The notes beneath the pieces are model-generated. The model did not search any database. It was not told the DNA's origin and saw only the letters and a program-made list of their open reading frames with translations. Of a stretch of DNA of 64,000 bases, positions 44,306 to 53,178 are shown piece after piece. Within the stretch, counting starts at the first letter, position 1. The number at the start of each line of letters is the position of its first letter. The position numbers were made by a program, and so were the translations under genes. The stretch is from Erythrobacter sp. BLCC-B19. Its GTDB lineage: Bacteria; Pseudomonadota; Alphaproteobacteria; Sphingomonadales; Sphingomonadaceae. The stretch lies in NCBI RefSeq assembly GCF_028621955.1, contig NZ_CP117516.1:1882001-1946000 (forward strand). Reading direction: 5' to 3'.

Positions 44306-44659
44306 ATGAGCACCCTGCAGTTCCAGTTCAACACCGACAGTTCGGTGATGGGCACGCGCGATGTCGCCCAGCGGATCGAGGCGCAGGTGCGCACACGGCT
44401 GGCGCGATTTGCCGAGCGGTTGACGCGGATCGAGGTGCACGTGACCGACGTCAATGGTCGCAAGCACGGCGCGGATGACAAGCATTGCACGATCGAGGTT
44501 CGCCCGCGCGGGAGCCGTCCGATCGGGGTCACCGGCAAGGCTGCCGATGTCGATGCGGCGGCGCGGATTGCCGCGAGCACCATGGCCGAACGACTGGAGC
44601 GCGTGCTGGGCCGGGCGGCGCGCCATCGCCGCGACCCCTCGCCTGCCAAGCAGATCTGA
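44306..44659 (+). CDS. HPF/RaiA-family ribosome-associated protein
   Basis: This 117-residue protein has the S30AE-like fold of hibernation factors, which bind idle 30S subunits. The VxRIEVHVTDVNGRKHGADDKHCTIEVRPRG region is typical of short HPF/RaiA-like members. AAGGAG precedes the ATG at 44306 by eight or nine bases; an in-frame upstream start at 44249 is less likely. The C-terminal extension found in long HPF proteins is absent. Confidence 0.8.
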   Translation: MSTLQFQFNTDSSVMGTRDVAQRIEAQVRTRLARFAERLTRIEVHVTDVNGRKHGADDKHCTIEVRPRGSRPIGVTGKAADVDAAARIAASTMAERLERVLGRAARHRRDPSPAKQI

Positions 44660-44662
44660 CGC

Positions 44663-45865
44663 CTAGAGCCCCTTGCGCCCGAATACCCGACCACGCAGGC
44701 CGCTGCCGCTGATCCCCGGCGGCTCCGGCTGGCGCGGCGCGGGGGGCTTCGGCTCCGGTGGCGGCGGCGGTGCGGCGGGCGCATCGGGATGGCGCACTTC
44801 GAAGCGCCCACCGATCCCCTCGGCCAGCTTGCGCTTCTGGAACCACTCATTGGCGAGCGCCATCTTGGCATCCTGATCGGCTGGCATGATGTCGAGCGGG
44901 AAGGCCCGGTCGTCGATCACCCGGTCATCGGGCACGTGTTCGGGCGCAATGAACCCGTGCGCCAGATGCTTGAGCGGCACCAGTTCATAGAATGGAATGT
45001 CGGCAGGCTCGGACGAGGCATAGCCGATATTGGCGCCGACATCGTGGTGCAGCACCCGGTAGGACAGGCTGCGATCCTCCGGGCCGAAAGTGTCGCCATC
45101 GGGGATGATATAGCCATTCGCCATCGTCGCTATCCTGAGGAAGGCGAGCAGCGTCTCGTAATTGGTGGCCCAGGGCAGGACGTTGGGCTGGATGATGATC
45201 TCGCGCCCCAGCCAGTGACGCGCGCCGAAAGTGCGGATCCCGGCGAGCGGCGCCTCACCGGTTACAGGGCGCGGGCCGAACAGGAAGGGATGGATGTGGA
45301 GCGGCCCGGGCGCTGCGCTGTCGGCGGCGAAGCGGTCGAACAATTCGCCCGACATCAGCAGGTCGGACTGCGTCCAGTGCACCGCGACCGGCATTGCCGC
45401 CTCGCTGGCGATCCGCGCCATCAGCGCGAGCACCGACAGGCGCCGCTCGAACTGCTTCTGGCTGGCGCCTGCGCGGTTGTGCCCGATCGCTTCGAACATC
45501 GAGGCAAAGCGCGGGTCTTCTTCCACACCGGCCATCACCCCATGCGATACTTCGAGCAGGATATGGCAATATCCGCGCGCGATCCGGTCGCGGATATCGG
45601 GGGTGAGGAGCCCGGTATAGGTCGAGGACAGCGCCGGACGGAACACCTCGGCCGCGCAAGGGTGATCCAGATATTCGAACGTCACCATCAGCTCTTCGGC
45701 GGCGTTGAACAGGCGGTAGAAGCGCCCCGGATTGACCTCGGGCAGATTGAATTCTGCGCCGCTGCGCATCCCCTCGATCCGGGTGAAGCTGCGCATGATC
45801 GCCTCAAGATCGGCCACCGGCTGATCGAACAGGAGCGCGGCCTGCAAGCGATTGGGATAGAGCAT
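44663..45865 (-). CDS. Hypothetical protein with Pro-rich C-terminus
   Basis: This 400-residue protein has no signal peptide. Two internal regions, LAFLRIATMANGYIIPDGDTFGPE and the preceding LGREIIIQP, loosely recall the DUF4261 domain, but I would not rely on this. The last 60 residues are a proline-rich tail (APPPPPEPKPPAP) ending in a basic GLRGRVFGRKGL. ATG at 45865 follows GAGAAG; an in-frame TTG at 45898 is less likely. It converges on the HPF gene with a three-base gap. Function unknown. Confidence 0.55.
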   Translation of the reverse strand: MLYPNRLQAALLFDQPVADLEAIMRSFTRIEGMRSGAEFNLPEVNPGRFYRLFNAAEELMVTFEYLDHPCAAEVFRPALSSTYTGLLTPDIRDRIARGYCHILLEVSHGVMAGVEEDPRFASMFEAIGHNRAGASQKQFERRLSVLALMARIASEAAMPVAVHWTQSDLLMSGELFDRFAADSAAPGPLHIHPFLFGPRPVTGEAPLAGIRTFGARHWLGREIIIQPNVLPWATNYETLLAFLRIATMANGYIIPDGDTFGPEDRSLSYRVLHHDVGANIGYASSEPADIPFYELVPLKHLAHGFIAPEHVPDDRVIDDRAFPLDIMPADQDAKMALANEWFQKRKLAEGIGGRFEVRHPDAPAAPPPPPEPKPPAPRQPEPPGISGSGLRGRVFGRKGL

Positions 45866-45955
45866 GGCGCGAATCTTCTCGGCTGGGGCTGAGGCCAAAA
45901 CCTAGCGCGGACAGGGTTAATACCGGGTTGCCCGGATCACCCTGCGCAGGTCACA

Positions 45956-47188
45956 TCACCCCGCGATCCCGCACTGCGCCAGCAATGTCTCGATCTGCTT
46001 GGCAATCCCGAAGAACCCGGCCTTGGCATGGGGCCAGGTCGCCCGGTCGAGATCGCCGAGCAGGCGGGTCACCCGGCCCTCGGCGTCGAGCGCCATGAGG
46101 CCGGGGGCGAGCGCATCGCGCGTCCATCCGGCGGGCAGATAGGGCACCGCCACCCGCTGCGCGCCTGCCTCGGTGAGCAGAGGGGCAAGCGGCTGGCCAT
46201 CGCGCCACTCCACCAGCGGACAGCCATATGCGGCGGCGGCCTCTGCCGCACCGCTGGCAAGCGCGCCTCCGGCAAAGTGCAGAGCGTGGCTCCCCATCGC
46301 GCCGGGCGAGCGTGCCGCGGGGCGGCCCGCAGCGATGATCAGCGCAGGCGCGGCGGGCAGCGAAAGCGGAGCATGGTGCGCGGCTTCATCATGCAGCAGC
46401 AGAGCGAAAGGCTCGGCCAGATCGGCGGCGGTGACGGGCGCGGGAAGGTCGAGCTTTTGCCGCGCGTAGTCCTGCGCTTCGGTCAACGGCTGCGCCTCAT
46501 CGCCCGCGAGCCGCGCCGCGGCGAGTGCCCCCTCGGGCCGGCCGGCGGTGTAACGCGCGATATTGTCGGCCCGCGCAAGGTAATGCTTGCCCTTGGTATG
46601 CAGCCCCGCAACCCAGCGCCACGACAGGGTGTTCGAGGCCGCGTCAGCATCCATCAGATGCCGCAGGAAGAAATCCGCGCCCAGCCGCCAATCGAGCTTG
46701 AGGGTGAAGATCCAGATGCTCGCAAACCACATCCGCGCGTGGTTATGGAGGTAGCCGGTGGCGACCAGTTCGTGCGCCCATGTGTCGAAGGCGTCGATCC
46801 CGGTGCGGCCATCCACCGCCTCGGCGTAGCCCTTTCGCAGCCCCGCATTGGCTTCGAGCGCCGCCAGCGCACCGTCGCGGCCCTTGACGTAATCGGCCCA
46901 GATCGCCGGGCGCTGTTCGAGGTAGCCCTTGAAGTAGATCCGCCAGAACACCTCGGCGATGAACTTCTCGGCGGCGCGGGGGCTGTGCTGGCGCAGCACC
47001 GCTTCAAGCACCTCGGGCTCGCCGATCAGTCCGGCATGGAGCCAGGGGGAGAGCTGGCTGACATTGCCGCGCCCGTCTGCGCGCGGGCCATCATCGGCGT
47101 TGCGGGTTTCGGCATAGCGGCGGCCGGCGGCGGGGAGAAACTGGTCGAGGCGCGCAAGGCCGCGCGCGCGGGTGGGGGTAAAGTCCAT
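45956..47188 (-). CDS. Photolyase/cryptochrome-like FAD protein, inverted domain order
   Basis: This 410-residue protein starts directly with the helical FAD-binding domain of photolyases (residues ~1-225): VSQLSPWLHAGL, AAEKFIAEVFWRIYFKGYLEQRP, NHARMWFASIW, and NTLSWRWVAGLHTKGKHYLARADNIARYT. An alpha/beta-type region follows (residues ~250-410), resembling the antenna-binding domain that normally lies at the N-terminus. It may repair UV-damaged DNA or sense blue light. ATG at 47188 was chosen over a start at 47215. It is divergent from the lipoprotein gene at 47251. Confidence 0.8.
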   Translation of the reverse strand: MDFTPTRARGLARLDQFLPAAGRRYAETRNADDGPRADGRGNVSQLSPWLHAGLIGEPEVLEAVLRQHSPRAAEKFIAEVFWRIYFKGYLEQRPAIWADYVKGRDGALAALEANAGLRKGYAEAVDGRTGIDAFDTWAHELVATGYLHNHARMWFASIWIFTLKLDWRLGADFFLRHLMDADAASNTLSWRWVAGLHTKGKHYLARADNIARYTAGRPEGALAAARLAGDEAQPLTEAQDYARQKLDLPAPVTAADLAEPFALLLHDEAAHHAPLSLPAAPALIIAAGRPAARSPGAMGSHALHFAGGALASGAAEAAAAYGCPLVEWRDGQPLAPLLTEAGAQRVAVPYLPAGWTRDALAPGLMALDAEGRVTRLLGDLDRATWPHAKAGFFGIAKQIETLLAQCGIAG

Positions 47189-47250
47189 GGGCGGGCAATG
47201 CCTTGGCGCGGTCAAGGTTCCGGCCTATTCTGGCGCCTGAGGAGAAACCC

Positions 47251-47679
47251 ATGATCCGCCCCCTGCCGCTCTTCGCCGCCCTGCTGTGCGCGGCCGCCTG
47301 CACCCCCGCCCAGACCGACGGGATCGATCCCAAGGGGAAGACCTTCGATGCCGTCGCGCCGGGTGAGGTCGTCACATTGACCGGCACCGAACCCTTCTGG
47401 ACGCTCAGGATCGCGGGCACAGAAGGGCTGTGGACGACCCCCGACAACCAGCCCGGCACAGCTTTCGCCGCCACGCGCTTTGCCGGGAACAATGGCCTCG
47501 GCTTTTCCGGGACGCTTGACGGCAAGCCGCTCACCGCCACGCTCACCCCCGGCGAATGCAGCGACGGGATGAGCGACCGCGTGTTCCCATACGTCGCCAC
47601 TATCGCTTTGGGCGGGGAGACTTTCGAGGGCTGCGGCTATACCGATAGCCAACCGTTTACCGGCCCCGCTGCGCCCTAA
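47251..47679 (+). CDS. COG3650-type lipoprotein
   Basis: This 142-residue protein has a lipobox at about residues 14-17 (CAAAC). The mature domain carries the family pattern GTEPFW near the start and CSDGMSDRVFPYVA near the end, followed by a cysteine in GCGY. Members are small periplasmic or membrane-associated proteins of unknown role. GAGGAGAAA precedes the ATG. It is followed by the GFA gene 31 bases later. Confidence 0.8.
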   Translation: MIRPLPLFAALLCAAACTPAQTDGIDPKGKTFDAVAPGEVVTLTGTEPFWTLRIAGTEGLWTTPDNQPGTAFAATRFAGNNGLGFSGTLDGKPLTATLTPGECSDGMSDRVFPYVATIALGGETFEGCGYTDSQPFTGPAAP

Positions 47680-47710
47680 GGCAGGCCGGGCCAAGAGGGG
47701 GGGAGAGAGC

Positions 47711-48118
47711 ATGACCATCACCGGAGGCTGCCTGTGCGGGGCAGTGCGCTACGCCTGCGAAAGTGATCCGCTGCTGTGTGTCACCTGCCACTGCAAGAAC
47801 TGCCAGCGTCAGGCGGGCAGCGCGCTGTCGGTGATTATCGGCGTGCCCGAGGGTGCTGTCACCTTCGAAGGCACGCTCAAGACCTATAACGACACCGGCG
47901 ACAGCGGCGCGACCGTTCGGCGGCAGTTCTGTCCCGAATGTGGCTCGCCGGTCTTCACCCGTGTCGACAGCCCGCCGGGGATGATGTTCATCAAGGCAGG
48001 CACGCTCGATGATACCAGCATCCTCAAGCCCGCCTTCCACTGCTATGCCAAGAGCAAGCAGGACTGGGTCGACCTCGGCGACACGCCATCCTTCGAGACG
48101 GTGCCCGCAGGGCTCTAG
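47711..48118 (+). CDS. GFA-family (CENP-V/GFA) zinc protein
   Basis: This 135-residue protein has the zinc-binding cysteines of glutathione-dependent formaldehyde-activating enzyme homologues: GGCLCGAVRY, CHCKNCQRQAG and CPECGSP. Few family members have proven activity, so formaldehyde metabolism should not be assumed. The GGGGGAGAG ribosome-binding site is strong. It converges on the S41 protease gene with an 11-base gap. Confidence 0.9.
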   Translation: MTITGGCLCGAVRYACESDPLLCVTCHCKNCQRQAGSALSVIIGVPEGAVTFEGTLKTYNDTGDSGATVRRQFCPECGSPVFTRVDSPPGMMFIKAGTLDDTSILKPAFHCYAKSKQDWVDLGDTPSFETVPAGL

Positions 48119-48129
48119 AACAAGCGTAT

Positions 48130-49596
48130 CTAGAAAAGTCCGGGCAACTCGTGCTGCGCAGGGTTGGGCCGGCGCGGCTGGAGCGGCTGACGTTCGGGCA
48201 GGGAGAGACCCTGACGCGCGGCCTGTCCTTGCTCCAGCCCGCCCGCGATGCCGTCCGCGCCGCCCGCGGTGATCGGGGTGCAGGCCCGCCCGCCGAGGAA
48301 ATCGAGCGCCGCCGCGATCGAAGCCTCGCGCGGGTCGCCGAGCGGGCGGGTGATGTCATCGCCTGCCCGGCAGGTGTTGGGCATGACCCCGGCAAGGCCG
48401 GTGTAATATTCGCCCTGATTATTGGCATTGACCGTCTGGAACACCACCGCCCGCACGCGCAGATCGCAGGAAGCAAGGTCGAACCCGAACTGGCCGACGG
48501 GCTTGCCGAAGGAATTGGCGCCCACCAGCGCGAGATTACTGCCGAGGTAGGGGATCAGCGAATTGGTGACGAGCTCGCTCGCCGAGGCGCTGGCGCCGGT
48601 CGTGATTACCGCGACCTTGGTGGGCGCGATGGCGTTGGGTTCGGCCTGGAACAGGCGCGTCTCGTTCTCCGCCGACTTGGAGGCGCGCAGCACGGTGCGG
48701 CTCCACACCTGCCCGGTGCGCCCGCGACCCAAGAGATCGCCAAACACGTCCGACACATCGATCAGCCCGCCACCATTGTAGCGGAAGTCGATGATCAGCT
48801 CGGTCACGCCTTGCGCGGCGAACTGGGCGAAGGCGCTGCGCAGCTGATTGGCAGCATCGGCGATGATGAAGGTTCTGAGGTTGATGTAACCGACCCGCTT
48901 GCCCCCGTCGTTGAGGATCAGTCCGCCATAGCGATCCGACACGGGATCGAGCGCGAAGTCGGTCTTGGTGACGCTGCGCTCCTGCGATGTGCCGCCTGCC
49001 GGGGTGAACCGCAGCACGCGGGTGGTGCCTGCCGTGGACGGCCCGAGCGCATCGGCCACCGCCTGCGCACCGCCGCTGGCGAACAGCGCGGAGACGCTTT
49101 GCAGGTTGGCCGCTGATGTGCCGATCGCGGTGATCTCGGTGCCGCGGTCAAGCCCGGCGGCAAGGCCGGCTGCGCCTTCATAGGCCTCGACCACGAACAG
49201 GCGGCGGTTCGCCGTGTCATAGGACAGGCGGATACCGAAGCCCGCCGAGGAGCCGGAATTGATCAGCGCGTTCTCTTCCGCGATCGAGGTGGCGAAGGTG
49301 AAGAACCGGTCACGATTGGCCGCGCGCGCCGGGGCGACGCGGGCATCGAGATAGTCGTCGAGATTGCCGACCGTCGCGCGGTTCACCGTCGCCAGCAGAT
49401 CGGGGAAAAGATACCACTCGTTGAGCACCTGATCGGCAAAATCCTGCCGCGCGCTCAGCGAACAGGCGCTGCTGGTCGGGGTCGGGGTCGGCGCGCCGCC
49501 GCCGCCGGTGGGCGGGGCCGAGGATGATCCGCCCCCGCCGCAGGCCACCAGGCTGACCGACAGAAGAAGGCTCAAGGCAGTGCGGGCGGGCTTCAT
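48130..49596 (-). CDS. S41-family peptidase, lipoprotein
   Basis: This 488-residue C-terminal-processing-type serine protease carries a lipobox (SLVACGG, Cys at ~19) and a Gly/Pro/Thr-rich linker. A PDZ-like part (GAAGLAAGLDRGTEITAIG) and the S41 core follow: LIIDFRYNGGG, and the catalytic serine in TTGASASASELVT with the lysine in NSFGKPVGQ. ATG at 49596 begins the signal peptide. The family trims or degrades envelope proteins. The target is unknown. Confidence 0.85.
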   Translation of the reverse strand: MKPARTALSLLLSVSLVACGGGGSSSAPPTGGGGAPTPTPTSSACSLSARQDFADQVLNEWYLFPDLLATVNRATVGNLDDYLDARVAPARAANRDRFFTFATSIAEENALINSGSSAGFGIRLSYDTANRRLFVVEAYEGAAGLAAGLDRGTEITAIGTSAANLQSVSALFASGGAQAVADALGPSTAGTTRVLRFTPAGGTSQERSVTKTDFALDPVSDRYGGLILNDGGKRVGYINLRTFIIADAANQLRSAFAQFAAQGVTELIIDFRYNGGGLIDVSDVFGDLLGRGRTGQVWSRTVLRASKSAENETRLFQAEPNAIAPTKVAVITTGASASASELVTNSLIPYLGSNLALVGANSFGKPVGQFGFDLASCDLRVRAVVFQTVNANNQGEYYTGLAGVMPNTCRAGDDITRPLGDPREASIAAALDFLGGRACTPITAGGADGIAGGLEQGQAARQGLSLPERQPLQPRRPNPAQHELPGLF

Positions 49597-49837
49597 CAAG
49601 GCGGGCAACTCCGACAGGGTGGGGCCGGCGCGGGGGGGCGTCTGGCGCGCCAGAAATGCAATGGCGCGGGGGCGCAGGCAAGATTGCTGCGGAAAATCCC
49701 CTAAGAATCCCGCGAAAACCGTGACCTTTTTGCCTGCATTTGCAGGGTTTTCCTCAGAAACCGCGAAAAACCGCCTTGCCAAGTCTCGTATCAGGCCTGC
49801 GAAGGGACTAGCACGAGGGCCGAGGACTGACAGAATC
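49597..49837. other. Divergent intergenic region
   Basis: The 241 bases between the protease and the PEBP gene hold no gene. A small CCTGCA-TT-TGCAGG hairpin with a following TTTT (49733-49751) and several GCGAAAA repeats are visible. Promoters for both divergent genes are expected but none is clear. Confidence 0.35.
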
Positions 49838-50428
49838 ATGACGGAATTTCCCGCCTGGCTCGCACCCCACGTGCCCGCCCCCGCCCGCCACCCCGGCCTT
49901 GCGATTGCAAAGCTGGGCTCGGCGGCAGCAATGGCGCGCGGTGGTTTTGCGCTGACCAGCCCGGCCTTCGGGCAGGGTGAGGAGCTCGATGCGAGCTTCA
50001 CCGCTGACGAGGAAGACGCCGTCGCTCCCCCGCTGGAATGGAGCGCGCCGCCGCCGGGTTCGGCCGAACTGGTGCTGGTGGTGGAGGATGCCTCCTCGAA
50101 GGGCGCCGATCCTGCCTGCCACTGGCTGGTGTGGGGTCTGGCCGGACAGCGCGGCAAGCTGCTCGAAGGCGAAACGCCGCCGCGCGCCGGCAAGAACGCG
50201 CTCGGCAATTCCGAATGGCTGCTGCCCGCCCCGCCCGAGGGTGAGACGCGCCATTACTTGTTTCAACTGTTCGCCACCGAACTGCCGCTGGTGCTGATGC
50301 CCGGCGCGGGGAGGGCGGAACTGCTCGCATCATTGCAAGGGTCGGTCACGGCCTGCGCTGTGCTCCACGCCACCTATACCGGCGGCGGAGAGGATGATGA
50401 TGCGGACTGGGAAGATGACGATCTTTGA
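49838..50428 (+). CDS. YbhB/YbcL-type PEBP-family protein
   Basis: This 196-residue protein belongs to the phosphatidylethanolamine-binding/Raf-kinase-inhibitor-like family. It shows the pattern ALTSPAFGQGEELDASFTAD, then PPLEWSAPPPGSAELVLVVEDASSKGADP and HWLVWGL, which build the anion-binding pocket. The C-terminus is strongly acidic (GGGEDDDADWEDDDL), an unusual tail. No signal peptide, so cytosolic. Physiological role unknown. Confidence 0.85.
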   Translation: MTEFPAWLAPHVPAPARHPGLAIAKLGSAAAMARGGFALTSPAFGQGEELDASFTADEEDAVAPPLEWSAPPPGSAELVLVVEDASSKGADPACHWLVWGLAGQRGKLLEGETPPRAGKNALGNSEWLLPAPPEGETRHYLFQLFATELPLVLMPGAGRAELLASLQGSVTACAVLHATYTGGGEDDDADWEDDDL

Positions 50429-50459
50429 TCAACCTGCCACTTACATAAGGGAGTAGATG

Positions 50460-50711
50460 ATGGCTGGCACGACCAATGCACTTCAGAAGCCGGTGACGCT
50501 TTCGGGCGATCTCGAAGCCGTGATCGGCAAGGGCCCGATGACCCGCGCCGAAGTGACCTCGAAGGTGTGGGAATACATCAAGGCCAATGGCCTGCAGGAC
50601 ACCAAGGACAAGCGTCAGATCAATCCCGATGCCAAGCTTGGCGCGGTGATCGGCAAGGACCAGATCTCGATGTTCAAGATGACCGCTGCGGTCAGCAAGC
50701 ACCTGAGCTGA
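50460..50711 (+). CDS. SWIB/MDM2-domain protein
   Basis: This 83-residue protein consists of one SWIB domain (MTRAEVTSKVWEYIKANGLQDTKDKRQINPD and a C-terminal FKMTAAVSKHL). Eukaryotic homologues sit in chromatin remodellers; bacterial ones occur alone or fused to topoisomerase, so a DNA-associated role is likely. ATG at 50460 (or 50457) follows AGGGAG. It is encoded 31 bases after the PEBP gene. Confidence 0.92.
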   Translation: MAGTTNALQKPVTLSGDLEAVIGKGPMTRAEVTSKVWEYIKANGLQDTKDKRQINPDAKLGAVIGKDQISMFKMTAAVSKHLS

Positions 50712-50742
50712 GCCTTTTTGGCATAGGGGCTTTGGCCCCGCA

Positions 50743-50976
50743 TCAGCGGCGCGCGATCCGGTAGGGTCCGCGCCGCTTTTGTTTTGTCTCGCCCTTCCAC
50801 GAGAGGGTGATGACGCCGTCTTCCAGCAATTCGTCGGTGGCTGCGTGAACCGCCTCCATCTCCGCGCGCCAGTCGCCCTGCGGCCCTGCCAGAAGGCGCG
50901 CGGCCTCGCTCGGGCAGATGGTGGCGCGCTCGGCCCGTTGGCCAAGCAGGGAGAGGATCGCCTCCCCGGGGGTCAC
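50743..50976 (-). CDS. DUF3253-like small protein
   Basis: This 77-residue protein matches the DUF3253 winged-helix-like pattern: EAILSLLGQRAERATICPSEAARLL, then a helix and a basic C-terminal wing (LSWKGETKQKRRGPYRI). GTG at 50976 overlaps the stop codon of the DoxX gene by four bases (GTGA), which decides the start. Probably nucleic-acid-binding; function unknown. Confidence 0.75.
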   Translation of the reverse strand: MTPGEAILSLLGQRAERATICPSEAARLLAGPQGDWRAEMEAVHAATDELLEDGVITLSWKGETKQKRRGPYRIARR

Positions 50977-51371
50977 GCCGCGCGGCGGCGCAGCGGCAGG
51001 CACTCGCCCACCCACAGCGCGAGCCAGATGATGACAGGCTGCGCGAACATCCGGGGGATGTGATAGCCCATCCCCAGCCCGCCATCGCCGCGCGCCATAT
51101 CGATAAGCATATGGTTGATGTTGGCAGGCCAGACGCACAGCGCATACGCCGCCAGTCCCCACCCGGCCGCCTGGCGCAGCGGCTTGGAGAACGGCTGCAC
51201 CAGGCCGATTGCGCCAAGGATTTCGGCCACACCCGTCCACAGCACGACGGCTTCGGGGAAGGGCACGCCCGGCGGCATGATGGTGAGGAAAGGCTGCGGC
51301 AGCAGGATGTGGATCACCCCGGCGGCGAAGTAGAACACCGCCAAGACCCAGCGCAGGGCGGTGCGGATCAT
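50973..51371 (-). CDS. DoxX-like small membrane protein
   Basis: This 132-residue inner-membrane protein has four helices in the DoxX/DoxD-like pattern: LAVFYFAAGVIHILLP, then VLWTGVAEILGAIGLVQPF, then a helix and WLALWVGE. The family includes subunits of quinone-linked oxidoreductases and proteins of unknown function. The ATG at 51371 overlaps the cupin gene by four bases, making a three-gene operon with the DUF3253 gene. Confidence 0.82.
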   Translation of the reverse strand: MIRTALRWVLAVFYFAAGVIHILLPQPFLTIMPPGVPFPEAVVLWTGVAEILGAIGLVQPFSKPLRQAAGWGLAAYALCVWPANINHMLIDMARGDGGLGMGYHIPRMFAQPVIIWLALWVGECLPLRRRAA

Positions 51372-51808
51372 GCGCCCGGCTCCCAACCCGGCTCGGCCAG
51401 ACGGAAGCCCGCGAAGTCGAACCCCGGCACCACCACGCAGGAGACGAGGGAGTATCCATGCACGGCCTCGCCATAGGGGCGCGCGGCCTGCCATTCACCC
51501 GGAGCGACCAGCCCCTGCAATTGCTGTCCCGCCGCCACATCCGCGCCGAGGATCACCGAGCGCGCCGGGCCTTCATCGCTGGCTGACAGCCGCAGCTCGA
51601 CCGGATCGCCCGCCTGCCACAGCCACAGTTCGGCGGCATCGACCGTGTGCCAGTGCGAGGCCTCGCCTGCGCGCAGCAGGAAGATGATTGCGGTGCCCTG
51701 CGCGCGGCCCTCCGGCCCTGCCTCGCCGCGCCAAGTCTCGCGATACCACCCGCCCTCGGGGTGGGCGGCGAGGCCCAATTGTTCGATCAGGGTTTGCGCG
51801 CTATCCAT
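51368..51808 (-). CDS. Cupin, DUF985 family
   Basis: This 146-residue small beta-barrel belongs to the cupin_5/DUF985 family. It begins with HPEGGWYRETWR and carries SHWHTVDAAELWLW, with the conserved histidines, and VAPGEWQAARP. Metal-binding histidines are present but the reaction is unknown. First gene of the three-gene minus-strand operon and divergent from the dipeptidase. Confidence 0.88.
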   Translation of the reverse strand: MDSAQTLIEQLGLAAHPEGGWYRETWRGEAGPEGRAQGTAIIFLLRAGEASHWHTVDAAELWLWQAGDPVELRLSASDEGPARSVILGADVAAGQQLQGLVAPGEWQAARPYGEAVHGYSLVSCVVVPGFDFAGFRLAEPGWEPGA

Positions 51809-51854
51809 GCTTGTCTCCGGCCACCGCGCCGCCTTAACGGGAGTTTCCACAAGC

Positions 51855-53150
51855 ATGCAAGCCAACGCCCTGCGCGCCGCGCTCGCCCTGTCCGCCGCGC
51901 TGTTGGCGCTTGCGCCCGCCCACGCCCAGAAGGTGACCGAGGAACAGGCCGCCGCCACCGCCGCCGCCGCGCTTGAGGTCGCGCCGGTGTTCGACGGGCA
52001 CAATGACGCGCCCGGCCAGCTGCGCTCGCGCGAGAACAACCAGATCAACGCCTTCGATTTCACCGACACCATGGACGAACACGACCATGTCGGCGGAGAC
52101 GATGGCGCGATGCACACCGATCTGATCCGGCTGAAGAAGGGCAAGGTCGGCGCGCAGTTCTGGTCGGTCTATGTCCCCCACAACGCCAATGAGGCGGCGG
52201 CGGTGCAGCAGACCATCGAGCAGATCGACGTCACCAAGCGGCTGATCGCCAAGAACCCTGAAACCATGCGCTACGCCCTGACCGCCGATCAGGTCGAGAC
52301 CGCGATGCGCGAGGGCAAAATCGCGTCCTTGCTGGGGATGGAGGGCGGCTATTCGATCGGATCGAGCCTTGCCGTGCTGCGCCAGTTCCACGCGATGGGC
52401 GCGCGCTACATGACGCTGACGCACAACTTCAACATCCGTTGGGCGGACGCTGCGACCGATAACCCCAAGCATGGCGGGCTGACCGATTTCGGCAAGGATG
52501 TGGTGCGCGAGATGAACCGGCTGGGGATGCTGGTCGACCTCTCGCACGTCAGCGAGGACACGATGATGGACGCGCTGGATGTCGCGAAGGCGCCGGTGAT
52601 CTTCAGCCATTCCGGCGCGCGCGCCGTGACCCCGCATCCGCGCAACGTGCCCGATTCTGTGCTCGCCCGCCTGCCGCAGAACGGCGGCGTGGTGATGGTG
52701 GTCGCCCTGCCGCGCTTCATCAACGAAGACATCCGCCAGTGGGATGCGGCCCGCGCGGGCGAGCTGGCGCGCTTGAAGGTCGTCCACCTCGGCAACCCCG
52801 ATGCCGCGACCAAGGCGATGGGCGCATGGCTCGCCGCCAATCCTGAACCCAAGAGCACGATCAAGGACATGGCCGACCATATCGACCACATCCGCAAGAT
52901 CGCGGGCGTCGAGCATATCGGGATCGGCGGCGATTATGACGGGATGCCGATTGGCCCGGTCGGGATGGAGGATGTGAGCGGCTATCCCGCGCTGTTCACC
53001 GAGCTTGCCCGGCGCGGCTATTCGCAGGCCGAGCTGGAAATGATCGCCAGCCGCAACATCCTGCGCGTGATGCGCGCGGCGGAAGCCTATGCCGCAAGCG
53101 TCGCGGGCGAACCGGCGATCGAAACCCTGATCACTCCGCCCGTGAAGTAG
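51855..53150 (+). CDS. M19-family membrane dipeptidase
   Basis: This 431-residue exported zinc dipeptidase has a signal peptide at residues 1-24 (ending AHA). Zinc ligands are His49 and Asp51 (FDGHNDAP), the Glu in GMEGG, and the His in LVDLSHVSEDT with the later HSGARAV and IGGDYDG segments. Renal dipeptidases of this family cleave dipeptides and, in some cases, D-amino-acid or beta-lactam substrates. ATG at 51855 was chosen to start the signal peptide. Confidence 0.92.
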   Translation: MQANALRAALALSAALLALAPAHAQKVTEEQAAATAAAALEVAPVFDGHNDAPGQLRSRENNQINAFDFTDTMDEHDHVGGDDGAMHTDLIRLKKGKVGAQFWSVYVPHNANEAAAVQQTIEQIDVTKRLIAKNPETMRYALTADQVETAMREGKIASLLGMEGGYSIGSSLAVLRQFHAMGARYMTLTHNFNIRWADAATDNPKHGGLTDFGKDVVREMNRLGMLVDLSHVSEDTMMDALDVAKAPVIFSHSGARAVTPHPRNVPDSVLARLPQNGGVVMVVALPRFINEDIRQWDAARAGELARLKVVHLGNPDAATKAMGAWLAANPEPKSTIKDMADHIDHIRKIAGVEHIGIGGDYDGMPIGPVGMEDVSGYPALFTELARRGYSQAELEMIASRNILRVMRAAEAYAASVAGEPAIETLITPPVK

Positions 53151-53178
53151 TGTCCGGGGGCGGAGTGATCCGCCTTCA

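Noticed and set aside
49733..49751. CCTGCA-TT-TGCAGG hairpin followed by TTTT as a terminator
   Set aside because: It lies between divergent genes, so there is no upstream transcript on that strand to end, and the 2-base loop is too tight.
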